In this document: piece by piece, positions 15,701 to 23,476 of the stretch
How positions within the stretch are numbered: position 1 is the stretch's first letter
Layout: each line of letters begins with the position of its first letter
Assembly: GCA_021800165.1 (NCBI GenBank)
Contig: JAJYZF010000008.1
Coordinates: forward strand, 1-64,000
Length of the DNA stretch: 64,000 bases
Origin: Planctomycetota bacterium
GTDB taxonomy: Bacteria; Planctomycetota; Phycisphaerae; WQYP01
Direction of reading: 5' to 3'
Made by a program: the position numbers and the translations under genes
The notes under the pieces: generated by a model
Seen by the model: only the letters and a program-made list of their open reading frames with translations
The model's database searches: none
Told to the model about the DNA's origin: nothing

Positions 15701-16630
15701 CAACGCAGCGGGCGCATTGACCGGCTGCGTAGCGGGCATGAGCAGATTCAGGTTTGGAATGTATTTCCAGAAAAGGAACTGGAAGAGCTGCTGCACATTC
15801 TGGAGCGGTTGCAGGACCGCATCGGACAGATTGATGGGTTGGGAATGTTGGATGCGAGCGTCTTGGGCGAAGTGGTGCATCCGCGGACGTTTAACACCAT
15901 TCGGCGGATTGCCAATGGGGATGTCACGGTTCTGGATGAAGAAGAGGGGCGAGCGGAATTGGCGGGGCCGGAGGTGTTGCTCAAGCAACTTAAGGAGATG
16001 CTGGGCAAGGAAGGCTCACGGGAGGTGGTTCAACTGCCGGATGGGATACATTCGGGTCTGCGGCGGCAGCGGGTGCATGGAATGTTCTTTTATTTCAGGG
16101 CCAAGCGGCCGCAGGGTGAGGGGGTTCGGCATTTTTGGCGTTACATTGATGCGAAAAGCCATGTGGTGACGGACAACCGTTTTGAAATTGCCCAGCTTAT
16201 TTCGTGCCGCCTGGACGAGCGGCGGTACATCGGCGATCAGGATGTTTTCGATTTGCAGGAGCGGGTAATCCAGAGCATTTTAGGGGAAGAAGGCACGGCG
16301 ACGGTAAGGTCAAAAATAGGCGCGGTGCCGGACCAGGTGCAAATTGGATTGGCGGAGGACTTGAAGGCAGCGTTGCGACGCGGGACGGTGGAGCGGGGAG
16401 GGGCCAAACAGGCGATTCAATTTTTGGGGCAACCGGCGGGTAAGGCGATTTTAGAGCAACTGCGGAAGGTGCGGGCGGACTATGCGGAACATCAAGACGA
16501 CCAGCGATTGGCGGCGGAATTGGTGGGGATGGCGCAGGAATATTTGAAAACGGATGAGGATAAAACCGGACTGGAACAGGCAAGGCGAGAGGATTTGCAA
16601 CTGGTTTGTTTTGAATATGTTTCGAGTTAG
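12584..16630 (+). CDS. PLD nuclease - RAYT transposase - SNF2 helicase fusion, 1348 aa
   Basis: Three parts in one open frame. Residues 1-190 are a phospholipase D-like nuclease with one HKD-type motif (H117-A-K119, then GSSNFTGPGL). Residues about 191-425 are foreign: a REP-flanked Y1 (HUH) transposase of the RAYT family, with MPDHVHLIF (H270, H272) and Tyr335 in HYIRENPVRKGLV, followed by Thr/Ala/Lys/Gly-rich low complexity. Residues about 430-1348 are an SNF2-type helicase: Walker A SVGLGKT (about 537), DESH (about 611), SATPINN, and the C-lobe STDVLSEGQNLQ … QRSGRIDR (about 1010-1050). Without the insert, length is about 1110, normal for PLD-SNF2 proteins that accompany N6-adenine methylases and resemble DISARM DrmD. 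It probably acts as the translocase-nuclease effector with the upstream methylase. Whether the insert is tolerated is unknown. Confidence 0.85.
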   Translation: MALPFTIDNQTTCAADALRELLGHGQGCPVDIASAYFSISGWELLSEGLRGVGALRLLLGSEPGSGTDLGLHASQRLLAEINGLAFTDRTVRLVEDLIAFLRVEKVQVRLFQAGFLHAKAYIFHQDRVGPGNYADRLRPFAAMVGSSNFTGPGLTTNKELNLVHRVFTDADEVVDAEAARRVEYLLPVSVAQPPPAVSETANMAPANLWKPNYRRDLPHLQATGRPIFVTFRTSKGFVLPESVRARVLAHCRHDDGQKIILHAAVVMPDHVHLIFTALRDAHGNTYGLAEIMNGIKGASAHGVNKALGRHGQVWQDESFDHILRSHESLGDTIHYIRENPVRKGLVAPGQDYPWLWVQGRVETGGETGEGMGTDTAEGTAKSTAKDTGKDTAEGTAKGTVKDTAEGGCATNATGATGDTNATGGTVAWSARRAIKSEVGARAVMELEQWFDRNWQISSDFKQQLIDLLNKSKFGQHEYTPYQVYLKALFEYLKDQVGGGDPLLWGRSAIDLAEFQEDSVKRARRILQRYDGVLIADSVGLGKTWIGKKLLEGYAYHQRMKALVVCPASLRPMWQRELAESTIAAGVLGMEEMGRDDFDAARYADADVILVDESHNFRSSTANRYLALDDLIQRRGGRGREGARKKIILISATPINNDLYDLLNQIRLFTQNEPDYFQEAGISDIDAYFRQARRKARDGGAAAGELLFNLLDEIVVRNTRPYIRAAYPNATIGGEPVRFPNRQLNTVEYSLEAVYGGVYKQIVEQVEGLSFAPYQLESYKQPQATVDKFEMGREEGLVGISKVRFLKRLESSIAAFRLSVQRALVFEQAYLDFLLTRRVIGSGDFWKMLRVAGLDGEDELGASALAEKLESTEAVKEYLAGVKPVDLNLYDLRRLVHDLERDIAALKKLHVETEPLATHDAKLAKLKELLAGPLRGRKVLIFTGYKDTSRYLFAALAQRDAEWLEMMGRPHIRRIDSGNSPDERTGIVAAFAPKAMGGLPKGIAPIDILISTDVLSEGQNLQDCGILINYDLTWNPVRLVQRSGRIDRLRSGHEQIQVWNVFPEKELEELLHILERLQDRIGQIDGLGMLDASVLGEVVHPRTFNTIRRIANGDVTVLDEEEGRAELAGPEVLLKQLKEMLGKEGSREVVQLPDGIHSGLRRQRVHGMFFYFRAKRPQGEGVRHFWRYIDAKSHVVTDNRFEIAQLISCRLDERRYIGDQDVFDLQERVIQSILGEEGTATVRSKIGAVPDQVQIGLAEDLKAALRRGTVERGGAKQAIQFLGQPAGKAILEQLRKVRADYAEHQDDQRLAAELVGMAQEYLKTDEDKTGLEQARREDLQLVCFEYVSS
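13155..13808 (+). mobile_element. RAYT (TnpA-REP, Y1 HUH) unit flanked by REP hairpins, inside helicase gene
   Basis: The left hairpin CACAGCCG-CCCC-CGGCTGTG is at 13155-13174. The right hairpin CACAGCCG-AGGG-CGGCTGTG is at 13789-13808. Between them, an ATG at 13190 (in frame with the host) begins MAPANLWKPNYRRDLPHLQA and runs through the HVH metal site and the catalytic Tyr335 motif, so a complete transposase of about 180 residues could also be translated on its own. GCCACAAATGCCACAGGTGC-type flanks match those next to the hairpins in the methylase array. This is a whole REP-plus-transposase unit sitting in frame within a gene, not a degraded remnant. Confidence 0.9.
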
Positions 16631-16808
16631 TGCCAGGGGGATGAGAAGGAAAAATAAATGGTAATGGGAGGCACCGATGGGCGCGGGGCGATGGGGGCAG
16701 TGCCTGGAATCTGGTGCGATTTTGGGCATGGCGCGGGCGGAGTACGCCGGGGCGAAATCCCGAAAGTCTGCGGGACCGGGCTGACGAGGAGGGGGCGTGG
16801 AACTCGCA

Positions 16809-18434
16809 TCAGGCGGGGGGAACCAGGCGCGGTCGGCAGATGGAGCCGGTCGGAGTATCTTTCACCTCCACCCCCAATGCGGACAACTCCCGGCGCAGGG
16901 TGTCGCTGGCGGCGAAATCCTTATTGCGGCGGGCTTGCAGGCGCTGCTGCATCAGGGCATCGACCTTTTCCTGTACGGCGACGGGTAACGACCGCAGGGG
17001 CGGAAAAATAACGCCCAATACGTGATCCACGCGGCGCAGCGCGGCCAGGCCGGAGCGCGCCGCGGGATAGTCCAATCGTCCCTTTTTAGCCAGCGGATTG
17101 GCCCATGTGAATAGCGCCGCCAGGGCCGCGGAGATGTTCAGGTCGTCATCCAAGGCCCGGGAAAATTCATCGATCATGCCGGCTTCGCCCGGGTCCAATG
17201 AGACCTGATGAACGGCCAACCGGTCCGCATCGCCGGGCAGCGGCGCGGAGGTATCGCCATCACCGGCGGCTTCATCCACGGCGGCAACGTTTTGCGTGAG
17301 CTTATCGGCCAGATCGCGCAAAAACGCAATGGAGGCGGCGGCTTCATGCAGGCTTTGCAGGGTAAAGTTCGTGGATTCGCGATAGCGTGTGCAGATCAGG
17401 GCGTAGCGGATCACCAGTGGGTCGTACCCCTTTTTAGTCAGATCGCCGATGGTGAAAAAGTTGCCCCGTGATTTGGACATTTTTTCCCCATTCACCATGA
17501 GATGGCGGGTGTGCATCCAAAATCGGGCAAGCTCCTTGCCGGTGGCACCTTGGGACTGGGCGATCTCACATTCGTGATGCGGGAAGATATTGTCCTCTCC
17601 GCCGGTGTGAATATCTAAAGATTCGCCGAGAAAGTGCATGGCCATGGCGCTACATTCAATGTGCCAGCCGGGGTATCCCTGGCCCCACGGCGAATCCCAG
17701 CGCATGAGATGGGTGTGGTCCGGCTTCCAGAGGAAAAAATCGGCCGGGTGGCGTTTGGCGGCCTGGGCGTTGGTACGTCCGCCGGCACCGTGGGCCAAGC
17801 GCTCTAGATCGTTGCCGGACAATTTTCCATAGGCTGAAAAACTGCCTACATCATAATAGACCACCCCATCGGCGGCCACGTACGCGTGGCCGTTGGTCAG
17901 CAGGCGCTGGATGAGTTGGATGAAATCGGCGATATGTCGGGTGGGCCGCGGCATCACGGCTTCGCGCGCAGCGGCATCGGCGGCGCGGTCGTAATCAGCG
18001 ACCACCGCCAAGCCCAAGGACCGGGCGTCGGCGAGGAAGACCTTGGCAAAAAAATCCGCCACTTGAAAAGGATCGTTGGGGTCCGCCACGAGAGCCTGGC
18101 CGGCCTTTTTAGTGGCCTTCATTTTTTCCACGGCCAGTTGCAGTTTATCCTGGCCGGCACCGTCGGCGACGGCATCATCGGTCATGTGGCCGACATCGGT
18201 CATGTTCATCACCTGATGGACGCGGGCCTGGCGGAATTCCAGATAGCGGCGTAAGACATCGGCGAACAGAAACGCGCGGAAGTTCCCGATGTGGGCGTAA
18301 TCGTAGACGGTGGGGCCACAGGAATACATACGAACCAATGCCCCCCGCAGCGGATCCACCGGGTCCGGCCCCGGAGCCAGCGGAATAAATTCCGTCAAGC
18401 TGTGGCTTAGCGTGTTATAAAACATGGTGGGCAT
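16809..18434 (-). CDS. cysS: cysteinyl-tRNA synthetase
   Basis: A class Ia aminoacyl-tRNA synthetase that charges tRNA-Cys. The zinc/HIGH region is clear: C39 in MYSCGPTVYDYAHIGNF, with HIGN at 48-51. Further zinc ligands are in GWHIECSAMA and FPHHECEIAQ. The KMSKS loop reads GEKMSKSRGNFF. The ATG at 18434 (MPTMFYN…) gives 541 residues and has a GGAG ribosome site. A longer open frame reaching 18689 would overlap the upstream chaperone gene and adds non-homologous sequence. The C-terminal RNA-binding part ends with an extension (EVKDTPTGSICRPRLVPPA). The 58-bp gap to the upstream PpiC-type gene allows co-transcription. It converges with the helicase gene. Confidence 0.95.
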   Translation of the reverse strand: MPTMFYNTLSHSLTEFIPLAPGPDPVDPLRGALVRMYSCGPTVYDYAHIGNFRAFLFADVLRRYLEFRQARVHQVMNMTDVGHMTDDAVADGAGQDKLQLAVEKMKATKKAGQALVADPNDPFQVADFFAKVFLADARSLGLAVVADYDRAADAAAREAVMPRPTRHIADFIQLIQRLLTNGHAYVAADGVVYYDVGSFSAYGKLSGNDLERLAHGAGGRTNAQAAKRHPADFFLWKPDHTHLMRWDSPWGQGYPGWHIECSAMAMHFLGESLDIHTGGEDNIFPHHECEIAQSQGATGKELARFWMHTRHLMVNGEKMSKSRGNFFTIGDLTKKGYDPLVIRYALICTRYRESTNFTLQSLHEAAASIAFLRDLADKLTQNVAAVDEAAGDGDTSAPLPGDADRLAVHQVSLDPGEAGMIDEFSRALDDDLNISAALAALFTWANPLAKKGRLDYPAARSGLAALRRVDHVLGVIFPPLRSLPVAVQEKVDALMQQRLQARRNKDFAASDTLRRELSALGVEVKDTPTGSICRPRLVPPA

Positions 18435-18492
18435 GGAGGGCCTGACTCCGGCTGGTAACGTCGGCTGGTGATGGCGGGACAAAAGCCCAAGC

Positions 18493-19605
18493 CTATTGCG
18501 CGGCGGGAGTTTGCGGCTTGGTTTTGGAACCGCCGGCAGCCTTCTTTTGAGCTGCTTTATTACGGGCCGCCTGAGCCAGGGCGGCGGCGCGCATGGCCGC
18601 ATATTGCTGTTGCAGAACGGGATTGTTAATTTTAATCTTGGCCGTCTGCCAGAGGCGGCCAATTTCACGCTGGCCCCATTGATTTTCAAGCAGGAGGCTG
18701 AGTTTTTTCACGATGATGGGACGCACTTTATTCATGGATACCTTTTGGGCGGGAATTTTTTCCAGCAGCCAAAGCAGGTGAAATTCGCCGTTGATCGGGA
18801 TGGACGGTGAGAGTACACCGGGGGTCAGGCGAGCGGCGGTATGCAGCAGAACTTCAGGCAAGGTGGGATTGTCCAACGGTATAAGCACCACCCCGCCGTT
18901 TTGCGCTGTTTGTTGATTCAAGCTCATGGCTCGGGCTACTTGTTCCGGATTTTTGTGGTCTTTCATAATCAGGTGGCGCACGGTTACCGCGTCGCTCAGG
19001 CTGCCAACCACAATATCCACCGCTTTAACCTTCGGGCCAAAGTTGACGTTGTAGGCTTCCTGAATCTGTTTTTTGGTGACATGGATATGCCCTTTGGCCA
19101 AGGCCTTGATATAGGCACTGCGCCACAGCTCCAGACGGAATTGCGCCACCGTTGTTCCCCGGGCCGCCAGCACCCGGGCCAAGGCGGCATGGCGCTGGCC
19201 TTGCGGAACATGCTCGGCGGAAAATTGTTGCAGGATTTTTTCTTCCTGAGCATCCACCACGCTTTTTCCGACGTGAACGCCTTCCCGGGCGCAAGCCTGC
19301 CGCAGCAAAGTAACTTGCACCCACTCGTTAAAGAGCCCCATACCATAAAGCTCGGTGAGCGTTTTCGTAAAGGACCGGGCGCTTAGCCTTTGGCCATTGA
19401 TCCGGGCCAGCGCCGGCTCGTGGGGAAGCGCAAGCTTCGGCAGGAGCGAAATGTGCGTGGCCGCAGCCGCATCGGACACGGCCGCGCCGACAGCAGGGCC
19501 AGTGCTCAGGCAGGCCATGCCCAAGACCACAAGGGCCGCGGCGATTACAGATCGTGTGGTTAAAGCGCTACCCTTTACCCGTAAAGAGACAAGTTTGGTT
19601 TTCAA
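18493..19605 (-). CDS. SurA/PrsA-like peptidyl-prolyl isomerase, secreted
   Basis: A 370-residue exported folding factor. The signal sequence lies at residues about 15-40 (TRSVIAAALVVLGMACLSTG, then AVGAA). An N-terminal SurA-N-like helical chaperone region (about 60-175, including NEWVQVTLLRQACAREGV) is followed by a PPIC/rotamase-type region (about 195-300: VDIVVGSLSDAVTVRHLIM … NGEFHLLWLLEKIPAQ). The parvulin core is divergent, so isomerase activity is uncertain; a holdase role is equally likely. The Ala/Lys-rich C-tail (QAARNKAAQKKAAGGSKTKP) is low complexity. It lies between lexA and cysS on the same strand. Confidence 0.75.
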   Translation of the reverse strand: MKTKLVSLRVKGSALTTRSVIAAALVVLGMACLSTGPAVGAAVSDAAAATHISLLPKLALPHEPALARINGQRLSARSFTKTLTELYGMGLFNEWVQVTLLRQACAREGVHVGKSVVDAQEEKILQQFSAEHVPQGQRHAALARVLAARGTTVAQFRLELWRSAYIKALAKGHIHVTKKQIQEAYNVNFGPKVKAVDIVVGSLSDAVTVRHLIMKDHKNPEQVARAMSLNQQTAQNGGVVLIPLDNPTLPEVLLHTAARLTPGVLSPSIPINGEFHLLWLLEKIPAQKVSMNKVRPIIVKKLSLLLENQWGQREIGRLWQTAKIKINNPVLQQQYAAMRAAALAQAARNKAAQKKAAGGSKTKPQTPAAQ

Positions 19606-19863
19606 GCAAAACTCCTGTTAAAATCTGTCCAGCGCCACCCATCGGCTTTCATGACTGACCATCGACTGTTGCCTGCTTGCGCAAGGTGCCAAACGGTCCA
19701 ATGTGTAATATCCTAGTATCAGCAAGCGGGTTTGGCCAGCCATGGACACCTGCCGATCCGGGCCAGCGCTGGGCAAAATCTGGGCAGCCATGGCCAATTG
19801 ACGAGCCGAGTTTGCGCCTGCTGCCTGGTCAGCGCTACAACGAAAGGCCCAAACCCGCGGCGC

Positions 19864-20502
19864 TTAGGCCTTGCCCAGAGTTACTCCACCCCGCGGAAAC
19901 GAGCGTACAACCCCAATCAACACACCTTGAATTCGTACATCCTGGCGGACATAGATTGGCTGCATGGTACCATTGGCCGGCTGAAGGCGCACGCGATTCT
20001 TCTCGCGAAAATAGCGCTTGAGTGTAGCGGAGCCATCTTCCAGCAGGGCTACCACAATTTCACCGTCGCGGGCGGTGTGGCGGCGCTCGATAATGACGTA
20101 ATCGCCGTCGGCAATATGGTCTTCAATCATGGAATCTCCGCGGACGCGCAGGGCAAAGGTTCCGGCACGCGACACAAACAAGTCGGAGACATTGAGGGTG
20201 TCGGGGGTTTCCGTGGATTCAATGGGCTGGCCAGCGGCAATGGCCCCGCAAAGGGGCAGATCCGAAGTTGATCCTTCGCCCGGCAAGCGTGTGGTGGGGT
20301 CAACATTCAAAGAGCGAGCCTTGTGCGGTTCCCGCAGCAACAGTCTTTTTCGTTCGAGCGCTTCCACGTGCTCGAACACGGTAACCTTTGAAAGATGGAG
20401 CAGGTCGGCGAGTTCCTGCATGGTCGGCGAATAGCCATGCGCTTTGCGAAAATTCCGCAACGCCTGCAGAACCGCGAGTTGTTTGGGGGTTGCATTGGTC
20501 AA
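19864..20502 (-). CDS. lexA: LexA repressor (SOS regulator)
   Basis: A 212-residue LexA. It has an N-terminal winged helix (residues 1-65; KQLAVLQALRNFRKAHGYSP … HLSKVTVFEHVEAL), a cleavage site Ala90-Gly91 in CGAIAAGQPIE, catalytic Ser124 in RVRGDSMIED and Lys162 in GSATLKRYF. It represses SOS genes and self-cleaves when RecA is activated. The best start is TTG at 20502, seven bases after a perfect GGAGGT. An upstream open extension to 20718 adds unrelated sequence. The start overlaps a longer ORF (20300-21061) in another frame. A palindromic operator at 21192-21225 upstream may be its autoregulatory site. The HTH recognition segment (SKVTVFEHV) differs from that of E. coli, so the box sequence should differ too. 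Confidence 0.93.
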   Translation of the reverse strand: MTNATPKQLAVLQALRNFRKAHGYSPTMQELADLLHLSKVTVFEHVEALERKRLLLREPHKARSLNVDPTTRLPGEGSTSDLPLCGAIAAGQPIESTETPDTLNVSDLFVSRAGTFALRVRGDSMIEDHIADGDYVIIERRHTARDGEIVVALLEDGSATLKRYFREKNRVRLQPANGTMQPIYVRQDVRIQGVLIGVVRSFPRGGVTLGKA

Positions 20503-21061
20503 CAGACACCTCCGATAAATGGGGAATCCATGTGGGAATGGCCGAGGCAGCCGGATCGGCCGGTACCAGCGAATGATGCGGGCGGTGCCCGACCAGGGCG
20601 GCGGGCCTGTTCCACCCGCGCTGCCGGGGGCCTGAGATTTTTTGCCGCCAAGGTTGCCATGTGTCCACGGTTCCACAGTGGCGACAGGGGATAAAACATT
20701 CCGGATGCGTTTCAACACGGCGAACCCGGCCCGGATGAATTCCGCGAAACCAGTCTCGTATTTCCGCCCCCAGCAGGGCCAAGGGAGTTAAGGCGGGACC
20801 GGTCTGATCGTGGCTGGCATTCGTCGCCGCGTCGTCTTCCTGGGAGCTTTCGGGACGGTAGCGATGCGGATACCAATCGACCAGGTAACTGCCGCCGGGA
20901 CCGAAGCTGCACAACGGCAAATCTTGCTGCCGCAAATTCGGCAGACCCAGCAAACGAGCGGCAGGCACAGCACGGGTTGACAATCGGTAAAGGCCCAGGC
21001 GATAAGGGGATCTTGCGGCAGCACATCGTTGAACCACCGGGGCAGCGGAACAGTCAAGCAT
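20300..21061 (-). CDS. uncharacterised ORF upstream of and overlapping lexA
   Basis: The ATG at 21061 follows a strong AAAGGAAAGGAG ribosome site and opens 253 codons. The first 185 residues look protein-like (QQDLPLCSFGPGGSYLVDWY … LALLGAEIRDWFRGIHPGRV) and contain a possible zinc knuckle (ECFIPCRHCGTVDTW). The last ~67 codons overlap lexA in another frame and read as a shadow, so the true end may be a frameshift or a genuine long overlap. A second frame, TTG at 21057 to 20788, opens 89 codons with the same ribosome site. It is the first gene after the palindromic promoter at 21192-21234. Function is unknown. Confidence 0.4.
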   Translation of the reverse strand: MLDCSAAPVVQRCAAARSPYRLGLYRLSTRAVPAARLLGLPNLRQQDLPLCSFGPGGSYLVDWYPHRYRPESSQEDDAATNASHDQTGPALTPLALLGAEIRDWFRGIHPGRVRRVETHPECFIPCRHCGTVDTWQPWRQKISGPRQRGWNRPAALVGHRPHHSLVPADPAASAIPTWIPHLSEVSVDQCNPQTTRGSAGVAEFSQSAWLFADHAGTRRPAPSFKGYRVRARGSARTKKTVAAGTAQGSLFEC

Positions 21062-21191
21062 GGTCAGGACTCCTTTCCTTTTGCGCCATCAGCCCTTGCC
21101 GAGCTGAAGACCAAGCCATTCTTACGGTGCATCTTCATCACCTTTTTTCTCTTTCGGACGGTCCGGTTGAAAACCTTTAGACAATCCGTAA

Positions 21192-21234
21192 GGTATCTGT
21201 TTGGATAATATACAAAACAGGTACCAAACGTCAA
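21192..21234 (-). promoter_or_regulatory. sigma70-like promoter with palindromic operator upstream of lexA
   Basis: On the minus strand, TTGACG (21234-21229) and TATATT (21212-21207) are 16 bp apart, close to the sigma70 consensus. An imperfect palindrome overlaps both: arms GGTATCTGTTT (21192-21202) and AAACAGGTACC (21215-21225), 10 of 11 positions paired, with a 12-bp AT-rich centre. The CTGTTT…AAACAG core placed over the -10 region is the arrangement expected for a LexA autoregulatory operator. Binding by LexA is inferred from position only. Confidence 0.6.
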
Positions 21235-21436
21235 GTGATCGCAGAGCTATTTACTGGATTCCGGGAGGTTGGGGACCGGGCAAAAACAACTTCACACTTT
21301 CCGGCTGGTCCTTTTGCCCGCCGGCTTCGTTGCTGGCTCGTTCCAGACCCACTGCCGGGGTATGCGCCTCGCTCACGCCTCGCCAGCGGCCAAAATTTCT
21401 GCGCCGTAAAACATGAATTTATTTTTGCGCGGTCCC

Positions 21437-22312
21437 TTACATGGCCCTTGCGGCCTTTTTGGCTTTATGGAGGGCCGCACGCAGAAATTCAATGCCGGTT
21501 TGCACATCACCACGGCGATTTTCGCCCGCTTCGCGTTCGATGGCCAGCGCGCCGGAATAATGGCATTTCGATAACGCCGCGATCAGATGGTCTAATCGCG
21601 CATCACCCTGCCCCAGAGGGACTTCAACCCCGGCCCAAGCATCGACGTTTGGTGGGGTGATTTTTCGCGCGTCTTTGGCATGAACATGGCGCACATAAGG
21701 CATGAGTAAATTTACCGCGTCCACGGGATCTCCCTTGCCGTAAAGGATCATATTGGCAGGGTCAAAATTCACCCCCACATTGGGCCGCCCAATGGCTTGC
21801 AGGAACGCGTGGAGATCGGCGGCGGTTTCCTGGCCGGTTTCAAAGCAAAGCGTAACCCCGGTGGGTGCCATAAGGTCCAGCAGACGCTGCAAACGATCGA
21901 CCAATTTATCAAATGCGGCTCGATCCTTCCTGGAAGGAACAAAACCAATATGCGTGGTTAAAAGCGTTACCCGCAGCGATTGACAGATGGAGGCGGCACG
22001 CAAAATCAGAGCGGCACGGTCGGCGGCGGTAGCATCCGGCACCAAACCGCCGGTGCGGCGAATGTGCGCGAGCGAACCGTAATCTTCCCCTTGAAAGCCC
22101 ACCATGCCGGCCGAAATAACCAACGGGCTTTGGTGAAATGTGTCGATGGCGGTGGCCCGCTGCTGATCATTCATAGCCAGCAGATATCCCAGAGCCAGAT
22201 GCACCGCGCGCAGGCCCAACTCGTTCATCACGGCCCGCAAAGCGGGTTCTTCCTCATGATGAACGGACCAACTGCACATGCCAATTTCAAGTGGTTTAAT
22301 TTTCTTGACCAT
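21437..22312 (-). CDS. sugar phosphate isomerase/epimerase-like TIM barrel
   Basis: A xylose-isomerase-like TIM-barrel protein (AP endonuclease 2 superfamily), about 291 residues. Features include EIGMCSWSVHH at the first strand, TLLTTHIGFVP, TLCFETGQETA (metal Glu), VGVNFDPANMILYG (Asp/Asn), YVRHVHAKDARK (His/Asp) and GALAIEREAG (last metal Glu). The metal-site pattern is intact, so an isomerase or epimerase acting on a sugar or sugar acid is likely; substrate unknown. ATG at 22312 has an AAGGAG at 11 bp; ATG at 22321 is too close to it. No signal peptide is present. Neighbours give no pathway clue. Confidence 0.8.
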   Translation of the reverse strand: MVKKIKPLEIGMCSWSVHHEEEPALRAVMNELGLRAVHLALGYLLAMNDQQRATAIDTFHQSPLVISAGMVGFQGEDYGSLAHIRRTGGLVPDATAADRAALILRAASICQSLRVTLLTTHIGFVPSRKDRAAFDKLVDRLQRLLDLMAPTGVTLCFETGQETAADLHAFLQAIGRPNVGVNFDPANMILYGKGDPVDAVNLLMPYVRHVHAKDARKITPPNVDAWAGVEVPLGQGDARLDHLIAALSKCHYSGALAIEREAGENRRGDVQTGIEFLRAALHKAKKAARAM

Positions 22313-22468
22313 GGATCGCATTTCTCCTTATTGGCCGCCAACGAATCCGGATTGATCGTTCAATAATAGGCTGGCCGGGAAAAATCGCAATGGATGACGC
22401 GGTTGGCGAGCCAAAGACTTCTTCGTTGCGGCGATGGGGGCAACGCCGGCTAAGGGAAAGGCAGAGGG

Positions 22469-23476
22469 TCAGGCACTGCGGTCATAAATCCAACTGAAGC
22501 GCGCGGGTGGGCGGGCGGCCTGATATTCGCGGATTCTGTCGGCAAAGGTGGCGTAGCGTTCCGCTTGCCGACATAAATAGTCCTGCGCCTTGGCCGCCGG
22601 GCCGCTGACGGATCGCTCCCCAATGCGCCAAGTTTTTACGAGATGATCAATGATCCGTGCGTAATCATGAACGGTATAAACCTCCAGGCGCTGGGCGACA
22701 GCGGCAAATTGATCAAAAAGATCCGGGATCTTGCCATCGTACATCAACCGCCCCGGCATGGAGATCAGGCCACGCATCATATCACGAAACGCCAGCACGC
22801 CGCCGGAGGCATCCAGGTCCAGCACTTTATCGAACATGCGGGTGTAAAAGGTTTCGTGACGGGATTCGTCGCCGGAAATTCGCTGGCAGATTTTGGCCAG
22901 ATTGGCGTCTCCCTGCGCACCGGCGAGCTTGGCCACATTGCCATGGGAAATTCGCGTGGCCCGTTCTTGAAATGATGTGTAGACCAGACCGCCATAGGGT
23001 TCCTCATTTGTTTTGGGGTTAAATCCCCGGGCGATCAGGTGATGCACCGTCAGCTCTACGCTGCGCATGTTCACACGGCCGGTCAGGCGCAGGTAGGCAT
23101 TGAGGAGATCGCCATGACGATTTTCCTCCGCGGTCCAACCACGCAGCCACTGGGCCCACGGTCGCGCGGCATCTCCTTGTTCGTCTCGGGCAATGACATT
23201 CAGGGAAACAGAATAGTTGGGCAGGGCTTCCTCGGTGACCATATCCCCTACCAACACCACCAGCAGTTCATCGGAAATCTGGCGGGCCTGGTCGCGAAAG
23301 TCCGCCAACTGGTCTTTCCAATTTTCCGTCGCCAAGTCGGGCAGGAAATCTGTCGGCTGCCAGGCGCGGTCGATCGGGGCTAAGAAACCCAGATTTTCTC
23401 CTACGGTGCCTTCCAAGTTGGCTAGAAGTTCATGGTGGCTTTGAAGATAGGAGGTATTGCTTTCGGGCATCATCAT
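22469..23476 (-). CDS. acyl-ACP desaturase (soluble di-iron)
   Basis: A 335-residue stearoyl-ACP-desaturase-type protein that introduces a cis double bond into acyl chains on ACP or CoA. Di-iron ligands are visible: the first helix pair with EEALPNYSV, EENRHGD (ExxH), and DESRHETFY (ExxH-type, D/E-x-x-H). The acyl-ACP desaturase landmarks PIDRAWQPTDFLPD and GLVYTSFQERATRISH are present. Length is typical. It is cytosolic, with no membrane helices, unlike DesA/OLE1 enzymes. Three consecutive ATGs at 23476, 23473 and 23470 precede PESNTSYLQ; a weak GAGAA ribosome site supports any of them. It is divergent to the large secreted-protein gene on the right. Confidence 0.9.
   Translation of the reverse strand: MMMPESNTSYLQSHHELLANLEGTVGENLGFLAPIDRAWQPTDFLPDLATENWKDQLADFRDQARQISDELLVVLVGDMVTEEALPNYSVSLNVIARDEQGDAARPWAQWLRGWTAEENRHGDLLNAYLRLTGRVNMRSVELTVHHLIARGFNPKTNEEPYGGLVYTSFQERATRISHGNVAKLAGAQGDANLAKICQRISGDESRHETFYTRMFDKVLDLDASGGVLAFRDMMRGLISMPGRLMYDGKIPDLFDQFAAVAQRLEVYTVHDYARIIDHLVKTWRIGERSVSGPAAKAQDYLCRQAERYATFADRIREYQAARPPARFSWIYDRSA

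Noticed and set aside
4383-16630. Classical type I or BREX system
   Set aside because: No HsdS, HsdR, PglZ or BrxC-like gene is present; only the methylase and a PLD-SNF2 helicase fit.
16435-18689. Longer N-terminus for cysS up to 18689
   Set aside because: The extra 85 codons overlap the chaperone gene and are not part of CysRS; ATG 18434 has a ribosome site.
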